Shown here in pieces: positions 27,598 to 36,463 of a DNA stretch of 63,388 nucleotides. Each line of letters opens with the position of its first letter. The stretch's first letter is position 1. The position numbers were made by a program, and so were the translations under genes. The notes under the pieces are model-generated. The model searched no databases, was not told the DNA's origin, and saw only the letters and a program-made list of their open reading frames with translations. This stretch comes from Chromatiales bacterium (GTDB lineage: Bacteria > Pseudomonadota > Gammaproteobacteria > Chromatiales > Chromatiaceae), in assembly GCA_022360905.1 (NCBI GenBank), contig JAKSBX010000154.1:1-63388 (forward strand). Reading direction: 5' to 3'.

Positions 27598-27853
27598 GGT
27601 TCATTTCCTCCATCGACTCTTCACCGCCATAGTGATAAATCAAAGTTGTGCTCACCACGCCATCCACATTGCGCAGTTCATTCATGGTGTCTGAAACCGG
27701 TGACATGGATTCACCCTCGTCTTCCACGGTAACAATCAGTTTGTCCTCGATCATTCCACCGTGGACTTCTACGCCTTGGTACTGCTCGAGACGCTTGGAG
27801 ACCTGGGGGCCCTTGTCGGGTTGGGTATAGACGATCAGGCTGCATATATTCAT
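27584..27853 (-). CDS. napD: NapA chaperone NapD
   Basis: An 89-residue cytoplasmic chaperone that binds the NapA Tat signal and controls its export. N-terminal [14 protein letters not shown] and the acidic end are typical. The 14-bp overlap with napA fits the known order napF-napD-napA. Confidence 0.93.
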   Translation of the reverse strand: MNICSLIVYTQPDKGPQVSKRLEQYQGVEVHGGMIEDKLIVTVEDEGESMSPVSDTMNELRNVDGVVSTTLIYHYGGEESMEEMNREIN

Positions 27854-27880
27854 GTATGGCTTATTCCTCGCATTGGTCTG

Positions 27881-28393
27881 TCAGGCCGCTTGGGTCTGTG
27901 TGCCTGGCAGTATGGAAATGGAATGACTGGGGCAAACTGAAATACAGGCTCCGCAACTGTTACACTTTTGCTGATCAACCTGTGGAAAAGAACGCCCCCG
28001 AGTCGCAAGCTTGAAGCAGATGGCGGCTTCTTCGCAGATATCGCCGCAGCTTCTGCAGACTACGCCGTTTTGCGACAGACAGTTGTTTTCGATACTCAGT
28101 TCGAGGTGCCAGGGTGCCAGGTTCGGATCGCTGTCAAAGCCCAGCGCCTGATGTTTACAGGCCTTCACACAGTCGCCACAAAATGTGCAGTGTGCGGCAG
28201 AGAAATCGATTTTTGGAAAACCGGCAGAGCCTCGGGTAATGATCTTCTGGGGGCAGGCTTCGATACAGTCGTTGCAGCGTTCGCAAAGTTCTGTAAAGCG
28301 GCTTTCGGTTTGCGACCAGGGTGGCCGTATCTCGCTTTGTCGACCTCTCAAGTCACCACGTAAAAACTGCGATCTGTCGATGTTTCTTGGCAA
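27881..28393 (-). CDS. napF: Ferredoxin-type protein NapF
   Basis: A cytoplasmic iron-sulfur protein thought to help NapA cofactor maturation. Three 4Fe-4S motifs (CERCNDCIEACP, CTFCGDCVKAC, CNSCGACISVCP) and a Cys-rich stretch CRSCGDICEEAAICF; the IRPPWS segment matches E. coli NapF. No ATG is available. I prefer TTG 28393, which has an AGGT ribosome site and matches the family N-terminus; the other option is GTG 28450, 19 residues longer. First nap gene, behind FNR and NarL sites. Confidence 0.9.
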   Translation of the reverse strand: MPRNIDRSQFLRGDLRGRQSEIRPPWSQTESRFTELCERCNDCIEACPQKIITRGSAGFPKIDFSAAHCTFCGDCVKACKHQALGFDSDPNLAPWHLELSIENNCLSQNGVVCRSCGDICEEAAICFKLATRGRSFPQVDQQKCNSCGACISVCPSHSISILPGTQTQAA

Positions 28394-28496
28394 CAGTTGC
28401 GACCTCGTTTGATAGAGTTCAGTCGAATTTGATTGGCCTTTAAGAGGCACAATATTTTTGCTTCTGAAAGTGTTTCACCAGGCCCTTAATACTGCT

Positions 28497-28510
28497 TTGA
28501 TTCTGATCAA
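28497..28510 (-). promoter_or_regulatory. FNR/Anr binding site of the nap promoter
   Basis: TTGATtctgATCAA, a perfect match to the FNR consensus TTGAT-N4-ATCAA. If it acts at -41.5 (class II), transcription would start near 28462, upstream of both napF start candidates; aacact at the -10 place is a fair match. Confidence 0.85.
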
Positions 28511-28556
28511 GAAACAACTCGAAAACTTAAGAAAAAAATAATAAAAAACAGCAACT

Positions 28557-28572
28557 TACCAATATATTGGTA
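28557..28572 (-). promoter_or_regulatory. 7-2-7 NarL/NarP operator upstream of nap
   Basis: TACCAAT-AT-ATTGGTA is a perfect 16-bp palindrome. Each arm matches the NarL/NarP heptamer TACYNMT and the spacing is the 2 bp needed by NarP and NarL. It is centred about 61 bp upstream of the FNR box centre, in the gap between narL and napF. Confidence 0.75.
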
Positions 28573-28688
28573 GAGGTATATACCCAGATGTGAGTAGTTT
28601 CTAATTCGTTATGGGTAATGAGTGGCTGGCGAGGTGGTTTGCAGGTGTCGGTGAGCGCATTTGGTCAATATAGGCCGTTGAGAGAAAC

Positions 28689-29348
28689 TCAGCTGGCAGG
28701 TTTTTTTCCCCGGTTGAGGGCCCAAACGGCCGCCTCGGTTCTGGAGTGGAGGTTGAGCTTTTTCAGCAGATGTTTGACATGCACTTTGACAGTGCCTTCG
28801 GAGATGGCAAGATTTGTGGCAATCTGCTTGTTACTCAGTCCCTGGGCAATATGCTGAAGAATCTCGTTTTCCCTCGAGGTGAGATCCGGCATGCTGGATT
28901 GCTGATCCAGTCTGTCGTCCTCGCGTAACGCTTTGGCCAGCAGTTGGGTCAAATGGTCGCTGATGACTACTGTGCCCTCTACCGCTTTGCGGATCGACTT
29001 GAGAATATCTTCCGGTTCCATATCCTTCAGCAGATAGCCGTCGGCACCGTTTTTCAGTGCCGCGAGTACATCCTCTTCATTATCCGAGACGGTAAGCATC
29101 AGTATGCGGGAATCGAGGTGAAAACTCTTGATGGCTTTCAGGGTATCCAGGCCGTTGGTACCCTTCATATTGATATCGAGCAGGATCAGGTCCGGGTTGA
29201 ACTCTCGTGCCAGCACCAGGCCGTCCTCGCCGTTGGCCGCTTCACCGATCAGTTCAAGGCTCGGGTCCATATCGATCAGATCGGAGACACCTTTTCTGAA
29301 AAGTGGATGATCGTCGATTGCCAGCAGGGTGTAGTGTTGTTCAGGCAT
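28689..29348 (-). CDS. narL: Nitrate/nitrite response regulator NarL
   Basis: 219 residues. Receiver domain with acidic pair D12-D13, phospho-acceptor Asp58 (LLDINMKG) and switch Lys in LLKDM. LuxR/NarL-type helix-turn-helix at about 150-210 (LTSRENEILQHIAQGLSNKQIA...ISEGTVKVHVKHLLKKL). It overlaps narX by 8 bp. With a NarL-type site in the gap just downstream, it should control the nap operon. Confidence 0.93.
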   Translation of the reverse strand: MPEQHYTLLAIDDHPLFRKGVSDLIDMDPSLELIGEAANGEDGLVLAREFNPDLILLDINMKGTNGLDTLKAIKSFHLDSRILMLTVSDNEEDVLAALKNGADGYLLKDMEPEDILKSIRKAVEGTVVISDHLTQLLAKALREDDRLDQQSSMPDLTSRENEILQHIAQGLSNKQIATNLAISEGTVKVHVKHLLKKLNLHSRTEAAVWALNRGKKPAS

Positions 29349-31272
29349 CTTTTAATTGCTCAGTAAAAAGACGTTGTGACTCCCGGTTCGAGATATCAGC
29401 GATCGTGAAAACCAGATTGATTTGTGTTCCGCCTATCGGCGACTCATTGATGCGTAGTTCGCCGCCCAGATGTTCTGCCCGCTCTTTCATGATCGGCAGC
29501 CCATAGTGTTGCATCATATCACCTTCATCATCGATGCCAATGCCGTTATCCTCGATGTTGACCGTCACCAGACCCTGGTGGTCGCACTCCAAACTTACTC
29601 TTGCCTCGGTAGCATTCGCATGACGTATCACGTTGGATAGGGCTTCTCTTATAATCTGAATGATATGAATCTCGGCATTCGGTGTAAATTGGCAGTTACC
29701 CAGAGTATTGATGAATTCAATGGGAATGCCGGAGCGATTGGCAAATTCTTCCACGGTCTGACTGATCACCCGACCGAGATCCGCATCAGTCACTCTGAGG
29801 CGGAAGGTGGTGAGCAGCTCTCTCAATTGTCGATAGGCACCATTCAAAGCCGATCTCAGTACGGAGCTGATCTGTAGCACATCCTCTTTCGGCAGATCGT
29901 CGTTCAGGGCTTTTTCGAGGCGTGCCACCTGAATCTTCAAATAGGAGAGTGATTGGGCAATCGAATCGTGTAACTCTCTGGCGATGACGCTACGCTCTTC
30001 CATCAAGGACATTTTTCGGTTTTGGATATCTTGTTGAGTGACCGAGATCGCCAGTCCAATGTGGCTGGCAACGGTTTCCAGCAGACGTGCCTGCCAATCC
30101 TCCAGCATTTGCGAGGTCTGCAGCTCGACCATCAGGATGCCGTAGTACTGGGTTTTGTCCCGAATCGGTGTTGAAAAGATATTGATCTGTTTTCCAGTGG
30201 CTGGGTCACAGGTCTGAAAACTGTGGGTTTCCCCCTCACCCAGGCACATCGCACACTGGCCATCCTTGCGGTCGTTGAGCAGAATGTCTTTGCTTCTGGT
30301 CGAGGCATACCGATAGGCCTGATGGTCTCCGGGTTGACCCAGGCAGATTGTCCCGTTATTGACCCCGAGCAGGGCCTCGATGTCATGAATCACGGCAATC
30401 AGAACCTGCTCATTCAGAGATGAATCGCTCAATCGTTTGGTTGTGGAGTAGAGCAGTTCGAGGGTGCGATTACTCTGTTCCAGATCCTGGGTTTTCTCCT
30501 CCACGCGAAATTCCAGGTCTGAATAGATAACAGACAGGTTGTCTGCCATCAGATTGAAAGCATGGCCGAGCTGACCCAGTTCATCTTCACTTAAGAATCG
30601 ACTGCGTACTGAAAAATCACCGTGGCGCGCTGCTTTGGCGCAGGCGAGTAGATTGCGCAGGGGATTCAAAACGGAAATTTTTGTCAGGTAGAGGCTTACC
30701 AGGGCGACCAGAAACGTGAGGCCAAGCAGGATGATCTGGATCAGTCTGAGTTGCTGGTTTTTCAGTTCCGCTTCAATCTCCAGTGCTTCAACGAAACTGT
30801 GGATGTCATCCACGAAGCCATCCACCAGAGCGAGATAGGTCTGTCGGCTGGTATTGATTTCTTCCGCCACTTGGGTGGCTGGATCTGACGCTTCAATCAT
30901 CGTCAGGTAGTCGTTGAGGTTGGGTAGCATCAGCTGTTGCCACTGGCTCTCAACTCTTTGGTAGGTGTTGTTGACCTCGTCTCCCGTACCTTTCGCCAGT
31001 ACATCGTGAATGCGTGGGCTATAAAGGCGCTGATTGTACTCATCCACCAGGAGCCTGGATCTGTTGCCTGGATGATTGCTGTGCGGATTACCGTGTACCA
31101 GACTGCTGGCAATGCGGTATGACTGCATGCGCAATGTGCCTGCCTGATTGATGGCCGCCGCATAGCCTTCTGCGGTCTCGGCAAAGATCACCGAACTGAT
31201 CATCCCTGAGAGTGCCAGGATGAAGAGTATCGTAATGACGGTTCCAAAGCGGAGTAGCAATGAGTGTTTCAC
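29341..31272 (-). CDS. narX: Nitrate/nitrite sensor kinase NarX
   Basis: 643 residues. N-terminal helix, then the periplasmic sensor with the P-box AGTLRMQSYRIASSLVHG that binds nitrate/nitrite. Helix 2 at about 180-200, then HAMP, a GAF-like central module with a CAMC motif, and a HisKA_3 domain with His435 in ARELHDSIAQSL. The ATPase domain ends with DNGIGIDDEGDMMQHYGLPIMKERAEHLGG. Whether it is NarX or NarQ by descent cannot be told from this alone; coupling to narL favours NarX. Confidence 0.92.
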   Translation of the reverse strand: MKHSLLLRFGTVITILFILALSGMISSVIFAETAEGYAAAINQAGTLRMQSYRIASSLVHGNPHSNHPGNRSRLLVDEYNQRLYSPRIHDVLAKGTGDEVNNTYQRVESQWQQLMLPNLNDYLTMIEASDPATQVAEEINTSRQTYLALVDGFVDDIHSFVEALEIEAELKNQQLRLIQIILLGLTFLVALVSLYLTKISVLNPLRNLLACAKAARHGDFSVRSRFLSEDELGQLGHAFNLMADNLSVIYSDLEFRVEEKTQDLEQSNRTLELLYSTTKRLSDSSLNEQVLIAVIHDIEALLGVNNGTICLGQPGDHQAYRYASTRSKDILLNDRKDGQCAMCLGEGETHSFQTCDPATGKQINIFSTPIRDKTQYYGILMVELQTSQMLEDWQARLLETVASHIGLAISVTQQDIQNRKMSLMEERSVIARELHDSIAQSLSYLKIQVARLEKALNDDLPKEDVLQISSVLRSALNGAYRQLRELLTTFRLRVTDADLGRVISQTVEEFANRSGIPIEFINTLGNCQFTPNAEIHIIQIIREALSNVIRHANATEARVSLECDHQGLVTVNIEDNGIGIDDEGDMMQHYGLPIMKERAEHLGGELRINESPIGGTQINLVFTIADISNRESQRLFTEQLKDA

Positions 31273-31345
31273 TTCATGGTCTCCTGTCGGGAGGGTCTGC
31301 TTGAGGCCCTGAGCACGACATACTGAGTTGCCGGGTTAATCATAT

Positions 31346-31359
31346 CTATCGTTCGATAG
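31346..31359. promoter_or_regulatory. Inverted repeat upstream of narX
   Basis: ctatcg-tt-cgatag, 74 bp before the narX start. It does not match the NarL heptamer. It may be an operator; no regulator is assigned. Confidence 0.3.
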
Positions 31360-31465
31360 GGTAATTCTAAACGCTGTTAGAAAGTGTGTAACAGAAGCAG
31401 GGTATCAGAGTTTGACGATCTGCGAATTGATCTGGAATTGGTGGCGGATGAATTGTCGAATGGGA

Positions 31466-31906
31466 TTATTGGATGGTCAGTTTCAACGGTTGCATCTCTT
31501 TGTACATGATGATCAGAGGCTTTTGGGTTGAAAATGTCAGGATGCGGGTCTTGGATGGATAGATCAGGTGATTGCACAGGAACATATGCATCTCATTCCC
31601 GGCTAGCAGAAACTCTTTGAACCTCCGGATGTTCTGCAGATCGATCTTATCCTGCAGGGAGAAATCGAAGCTGTTGAACGCGACGGAGTGGTTGCCGAGC
31701 AACAGTTCGGGGATCGACTGGTGGCCGAGCAGTTCCTGCTGCGCACGCTTCAGCAGGTTGGTCGAGAGAATCAATCCCATCCGCTGGTCACCAAACAGCC
31801 AGCTGATATCCCGCTCATCATCATAATCCGCCGTATGTTCACCAAATGCCAGGCACCAGCCTTTGTAGTAGGCGTTATAGCGTTTAATGACTCGAGTATC
31901 TGACAT
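31466..31906 (-). CDS. Conserved hypothetical protein upstream of narX
   Basis: 146 residues from the ATG at 31906 (MSDTRVIKRYNAYYKGWCLAF); a longer reading to 31960 adds 18 residues of doubtful value. A soluble alpha/beta protein with many aromatic residues and no membrane helix or signal. It is on the same strand as narXL but 193 bp away. Family not recognised. Confidence 0.65.
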   Translation of the reverse strand: MSDTRVIKRYNAYYKGWCLAFGEHTADYDDERDISWLFGDQRMGLILSTNLLKRAQQELLGHQSIPELLLGNHSVAFNSFDFSLQDKIDLQNIRRFKEFLLAGNEMHMFLCNHLIYPSKTRILTFSTQKPLIIMYKEMQPLKLTIQ

Positions 31907-32224
31907 GTGCCGATGCGGTGCTCTGCAAAAAACCAAACCTCTTACCTTAGAGTCTACCATGCCTGGCAGGAGTCTATGGTGCGAGATTATGCAAATGGAA
32001 GATTGTAAGATTCTTATTATTGGCTGGACTGGAATAGTACTTTAATTCTTAACGAACAACAATTCAGACGTCTGATTTTTACTGTTGTTTGATTTTTCGT
32101 CCGAAGAGCCGGGCTTTGTATGAGACCGGTTATCAGTGGTTTTATGCAGGCTTTTGCGTTATCTCTGTCGTGAACAGACACGACGAACCTGTGAATTATA
32201 TAAAGTCAGGCCGCCCTGTGCCGG

Positions 32225-32295
32225 CCTGCAGCCAGGTTTGTCAGCTGGTTGCAGGCCCTAGTGTACTGACCTATTAGTATGAGTCAGTACACTAG
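32225..32295. terminator. Twin hairpins downstream of the SLC13 permease gene
   Basis: A perfect 13-bp inverted repeat (32258-32270 with 32283-32295, ctagtgtactgac) lies 10 nt past the permease stop. A second stem with one G-U pair (32225-32235 with 32244-32254) follows. No U-run. The remainder of 31961-32305 holds no gene that I can support. Confidence 0.45.
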
Positions 32296-32305
32296 AATCG
32301 CAGGG

Positions 32306-34291
32306 TTAGAAAACCAGGTTCATCACCAACATCATGACAGTCAAAAAGAGCACGGTCATGATTCCGCCGGCACGCATGAAATCCGCAACACGATAACCCG
32401 CCGGCCCCATAATCAGGGCGTTCACCTGATGGGTGGGAATGAGAAATGAGTTGGAGGTCGCAATCGCTACGGTGAGTGCAAAAACGGCGGGATTGGCGCC
32501 GGCGCCGATGGCAATATTAACCGCCAGGGGAACCAGCAGCACGGTTGCTCCCACGTTGGACATGACCAGGGTGAAAAATGTGGCCAAAATGGCAACGGCG
32601 AGTTGTATCACCCAGATCGGCATATCGCCGACCACGAACAGAACCTGCTCAGCGATCCATTTTGCGGTTCCCGTGGTTTCCACCGCCAGGCCCAACGGAA
32701 TCAACGAAGCGAGCAGGAATACGGTTTTCCAGCTGACCGCCTCATAAGCCTCTTCGATATTGAGAACCCCGGAGATCACCATGCCCATGGCGCCGGTCAG
32801 CAGGGCGACGGAGAGACGGATATCGGTAAACAGCACCATCGATAGGGCAATGCCGAAAAACAGCATCGCCCATCCGATTTTGTGCGGGCGCAACTCTTCG
32901 TGGGGATATTCGGTGGTTACCACGACGAAGTTTTTATCCTTCTCGATTCTTGGCAGTACGTCCCAGGGGGTATGGACCACCAGGGTGTCGCCTGCCATGA
33001 AGGGCATGTTGCGGATATCCTCGCCTTCCCGCATGGTCTCGCCATTGCGGTGCAGACCGATCATCGCCAAACCATAGGTCTTACGCATCCAGACATCTCT
33101 GGCGCTTTTGCCGATCAGTGAGGAGCTGGGTGGAATGACCACCTCCGCAATACCGGCCCGGTTGGCGGAGAGATCACTGGCGAAGGTACGCAGTGCGTCG
33201 CGCTTCTTCAGGTTGAAGGAAGAGACAAAATTGTCCAACGACTCTGGATCGGCAACCACACCAAGCACCATGCCTGCCTGGATGGCCACATCGCGGGCCA
33301 GGGCACCCGGGCCGATCCGGTTGGCTTCGCCGGAGATCTTGGTGGCAATGATCCTGACCCGATAGCGGGTTTCCACCTCATCGAGCTCTTTACCGATCAG
33401 GCTGCTGTCATCGGTGACCACCATTTCGGAGAGGTGGTAGGAGAGTCCGTAGACATCCTGAAAGTACTGCATTGGATCGGTACCGCTGGTGCTGCTTTCA
33501 CTCTTGGTTTTAGGCAGTACAAAGCGGCCGGCAATGACAAAATAGAGAATTCCGGTGAGGATCAGGGCAACCCCGATCGGGGTCACGGAAAAGAGCCCCC
33601 AGGTCTCCATCTGTTGAGCTTCAGGCAGTGCCTTGTTGGAGGTCAGGATCAGGTCGTTCAGCAGAATCAGCGGGCTGGAACCAACCATGGTCATGGTGCC
33701 GCCCAAAATGGCGGTGAAACCCATCGGCATCAACAGGCGTGACATGGGCAGCCCGGAGCGGGCAGAGATTCGGGATACGACCGGCAGAAACAGAGCGGCT
33801 GCCCCCACGTTCTGCATGAACGAGGAGATAAATCCGACGGTGGCGGAGATGATCGGAATGATGCGGCTCTCGGTGGTGCCGCCGATCTTGAGGATGAAGG
33901 CGGCGACACTGCCCATGATGCCGGTCTTGTCCAATCCGGCGCCAATGATCATCACCGCGATGATCGAGATCACCGCATTGGAGGAGAAACCGTCAAACAG
34001 GTGTTGATTGTTCACCAGGCCCTGTTCAAGCCCCATAAAGGGTGCCAGCAGACTGGTTAGACCGAGTAACACCATGATGCTGGCGGCGGCGACATCCACC
34101 GCCACAATTTCAAATGCGAACAGGTAGATGGTAAGCAACAGAATCACACTGACCCAGGCGATCTCGATGGTCGGCACGAGGTTGGCCAGCACCAGGGCGA
34201 CAGCCAGGAAGATGCCTCCGGCAACCAGCTGTTTGATCGATAGACGGTTCCTTTCGGGGGTTAGTTGCAGGGTATTCGGCAACGCATTCAC
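32306..34291 (-). CDS. SLC13-family permease with two TrkA-C domains
   Basis: A 661-residue inner-membrane transporter of the divalent anion:Na+ symporter type. Hydrophobic helices at about 18-270 and 450-660 flank a cytoplasmic insert carrying two RCK_C/TrkA-C domains (EMVVTDDSSLIGKELDEVETRYRVRIIATKI and EVVIPPSSSLIGKSARDVWMRKTYGLAMIGLHRNGETM). Conserved SNVGATVLLVPLAV and ATSNSFLIPTHQVNALIMGPAGY match SLC13 half-repeats. Relatives move sulfate, dicarboxylates or similar; substrate not resolved. The LysR gene is divergent, so it may be its regulator. Confidence 0.87.
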   Translation of the reverse strand: MNALPNTLQLTPERNRLSIKQLVAGGIFLAVALVLANLVPTIEIAWVSVILLLTIYLFAFEIVAVDVAAASIMVLLGLTSLLAPFMGLEQGLVNNQHLFDGFSSNAVISIIAVMIIGAGLDKTGIMGSVAAFILKIGGTTESRIIPIISATVGFISSFMQNVGAAALFLPVVSRISARSGLPMSRLLMPMGFTAILGGTMTMVGSSPLILLNDLILTSNKALPEAQQMETWGLFSVTPIGVALILTGILYFVIAGRFVLPKTKSESSTSGTDPMQYFQDVYGLSYHLSEMVVTDDSSLIGKELDEVETRYRVRIIATKISGEANRIGPGALARDVAIQAGMVLGVVADPESLDNFVSSFNLKKRDALRTFASDLSANRAGIAEVVIPPSSSLIGKSARDVWMRKTYGLAMIGLHRNGETMREGEDIRNMPFMAGDTLVVHTPWDVLPRIEKDKNFVVVTTEYPHEELRPHKIGWAMLFFGIALSMVLFTDIRLSVALLTGAMGMVISGVLNIEEAYEAVSWKTVFLLASLIPLGLAVETTGTAKWIAEQVLFVVGDMPIWVIQLAVAILATFFTLVMSNVGATVLLVPLAVNIAIGAGANPAVFALTVAIATSNSFLIPTHQVNALIMGPAGYRVADFMRAGGIMTVLFLTVMMLVMNLVF

Positions 34292-34510
34292 TTGTTAATA
34301 CTCCATGAGATTGGTCGTTTATCAGCCGGCTGAAATAGCAAAACAGCAGACAACCTGTTGTTGTTCTGTCGGTTTGGTTCATTCCTGTTTGGAAATGTTG
34401 CTGCAAAGACAAAGAAGTCTTGGGGCAGGTCTGTTCGCTATGCCAGCCAGCGAAAGTGGGGGCATATTGCCTTTTCTGGGCTAACTGTTCAAATAAATAA
34501 AAATGTTTTA

Positions 34511-34529
34511 ATATTCCCATATGGAATAT
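34511..34529. promoter_or_regulatory. Perfect inverted repeat at the lysR start
   Basis: atattcc-catat-ggaatat (7-5-7). It overlaps the ATG at 34521. It is in the permease-lysR intergenic region, so it may be the autoregulatory LysR-type operator. Confidence 0.4.
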
Positions 34530-35417
34530 AGAAGTCTACCTGATATGAACAGCCTGGCTACCCTGAAAGAGGTGGTCGAGCGGGGGGGTGTCTCACCGGC
34601 TGCACAGGTGCTGCATGTGGGGCAACCTGCGGTGACCAAGCGGCTGCGCAGCTTGGATGTCTGTTATGGCGTAGCCCTGATGCATCGTGAAGGGAGGCGT
34701 CTGGAGCTGACCTCGGCCGGTGAAAAAGTCTACGAGTATGCTTGTCTGGTGCTCGATCATCAGCTCAGCCTGTTGGATGATCTCGACTCCCTCTCCAGCG
34801 GACAGAACCGCCTGCGTCTCGAAGTCAACTTCGCCATCGGTGAGCATATGCTGCCTGATCTTCTGCTCAGGTTTGCTGAACTCTACCCCCAATACAACAT
34901 CGACAGCCGGATGGGGTATTCGCGGCGGATTCAACGACGCCTGGCAACCGGGTTGTCCGATCTGGCTTTGCTGGAGCAGGCGCCGGACCATCCGGATATC
35001 CTGGTGCAGAAGTGGCTCGACGATGAGCTGGTGCTGGTTTGCGGCCCCGACCACCCCCTCTGGGGCTGCGGTCTGTTGCCGGTGACCGATCTGGAAAAAC
35101 TTCACTATGTGTTGCGTGAGGCCCGCTCTTCAATGCGCCTTACCCTGGATAAAGCGCTCAAGGATATTGGGGTAGGCACTCTGCCTGTGACGATGGAAGT
35201 GGGTTCTACCGATACCATCGTCGAGATGCTGCAGCATGGTCGCCATGTCAGTTTCCTGCCCAGATTCACGGTTGACGACGGGCTGCGCAACGGCTCTCTC
35301 TACCACATTAAGATTCAGGGTCTCAGGATCAAACGGACACTCTGGATAGCACGTACAAGATCCAATCTGAACAATGATGTGGCAGAAGCGTTCATATCCC
35401 TGCTGCGCGCAAGCTAA
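34521..35417 (+). CDS. LysR-family transcriptional regulator
   Basis: 298 residues. N-terminal winged helix (ATLKEVVERGGVSPAAQVLHVGQPAVTKRLRSLD) and the usual periplasmic-binding-like effector domain from about 90. ATG 34521 is used; ATG 34545 (MNSLATLKEV) is equally good by family alignment and would leave the palindrome upstream. Divergent from the SLC13 permease 230 bp away. The aor cluster follows 550 bp downstream on the same strand. Confidence 0.9.
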   Translation: MEYRSLPDMNSLATLKEVVERGGVSPAAQVLHVGQPAVTKRLRSLDVCYGVALMHREGRRLELTSAGEKVYEYACLVLDHQLSLLDDLDSLSSGQNRLRLEVNFAIGEHMLPDLLLRFAELYPQYNIDSRMGYSRRIQRRLATGLSDLALLEQAPDHPDILVQKWLDDELVLVCGPDHPLWGCGLLPVTDLEKLHYVLREARSSMRLTLDKALKDIGVGTLPVTMEVGSTDTIVEMLQHGRHVSFLPRFTVDDGLRNGSLYHIKIQGLRIKRTLWIARTRSNLNNDVAEAFISLLRAS

Positions 35418-35967
35418 TCGATCCTTGATCGCGGGCAAGACCCTGTTCCGACATCACCGTTTTCGCTGAAGTGTGGATGGGTGCCTGCAAAGGATTGAGC
35501 AGGCTGAATCTGTGCCGAGAACTTCCTGATTGCCGTCCGGTAGTGGTTAAGGGAAATGTCGAACGCTCTCGCGCATAGGTGAGTTGGGCGTTCAGATCCG
35601 TTTTCCCTATACGTGACATTTTGTCATTCCACTATGCTTTGTTGTCATTATTTGTCGTTATTTTTCCCGTCATTTGGCACGTGCGATTCTCGCTCTGAAA
35701 ATAGTTGTAGAAAAAATATTTCCCAACTACTCTAGAAAAAAACCAGCGGTTAAATACACAGAAATATAAGATTTCATAACTACTGTGTATGTACATTTTT
35801 CATCGTCAATCCATATTCGGCTGCCGGCACTATTTGTGCCTGGCCAGACAATATAATCATCGCTAAAACAATCGGTGACGCCGACTGTTTTGCATCAATT
35901 TGAGACTCAACCTGAAGTGCTGTGCCTGTCCAACTCAGGTATACCATGAAGGAAGGAGAATAAAAGC
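35418..35967. other. 550-bp intergenic region before the aor cluster
   Basis: No credible gene. AT-rich from about 35,640. Two inverted repeats stand out: acacag (35758-) with ctgtgt about 30 bp on, and aaaacaatcgg with ccgactgtttt (35865-35875 and 35881-35891, one mismatch). These sit where promoter or operator elements of aor would be. A strong ribosome site GGAAGGAGA precedes 35968. Confidence 0.5.
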
Positions 35968-36447
35968 ATGCAGAGATCCCTGCTTATTGACGCGGATAAG
36001 TGCACAGGATGTGTTCAGTGTGAGATGGCCTGTTCCTATGAGAATGAGGGTATTTTCAATCCCTCGAAATCGAGGATACGGGTCTTCACCTTTCATCATG
36101 AAGGTCGTTTTGTGCCTTACACCTGTACACAGTGTGCCGAAGCCTGGTGTATGCAGGCCTGCCCGGTCGATGCTATTTCACTGGATGTGAATAGCGGTGC
36201 AAAAGTGGTCAGTGCCTCATTGTGTGTTGGCTGCAAGGTCTGCACCATTGCCTGTCCTTTCGGTACGGTCAATTACAACGCCGGTACCGGCAAAGTAATC
36301 AAATGTGATCTTTGCGGTGGTGATCCGGCCTGTGCCAAGGCCTGCCCGACCGGGGCCATCACCTATGTGGATTCGGATCAGACCGGATTTGAAAAAATGC
36401 GCCAATGGGCAGGTAAAACTGACGCTGGCTCTACCGCTACAGCGTAA
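35968..36447 (+). CDS. aorA: Aldehyde oxidoreductase iron-sulfur subunit AorA
   Basis: A 159-residue four-cluster ferredoxin: CTGCVQCEMAC, CTQCAEAWCMQACP, CVGCKVCTIACP and CDLCGGDPACAKACP. It carries electrons between the pterin subunit and the FAD subunit. Size and order (Fe-S, large subunit, FAD subunit) match AorABC of Aromatoleum aromaticum. Strong ribosome site GGAAGGAGA. aorB starts 16 bp after its stop. Confidence 0.85.
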   Translation: MQRSLLIDADKCTGCVQCEMACSYENEGIFNPSKSRIRVFTFHHEGRFVPYTCTQCAEAWCMQACPVDAISLDVNSGAKVVSASLCVGCKVCTIACPFGTVNYNAGTGKVIKCDLCGGDPACAKACPTGAITYVDSDQTGFEKMRQWAGKTDAGSTATA

Positions 36448-36463
36448 TCGGAGGGTACTCAAT

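Noticed and set aside
35660-35700. Possible sigma-54 promoter (ttggcacgtgcgattctcgc)
   Set aside because: The -24 half is good but the -12 GC is not at the required spacing.
36305-36463. N-terminal extension of the AOR frame
   Set aside because: It overlaps aorA in another frame and lacks similarity; the true start has a strong ribosome site at 36464.
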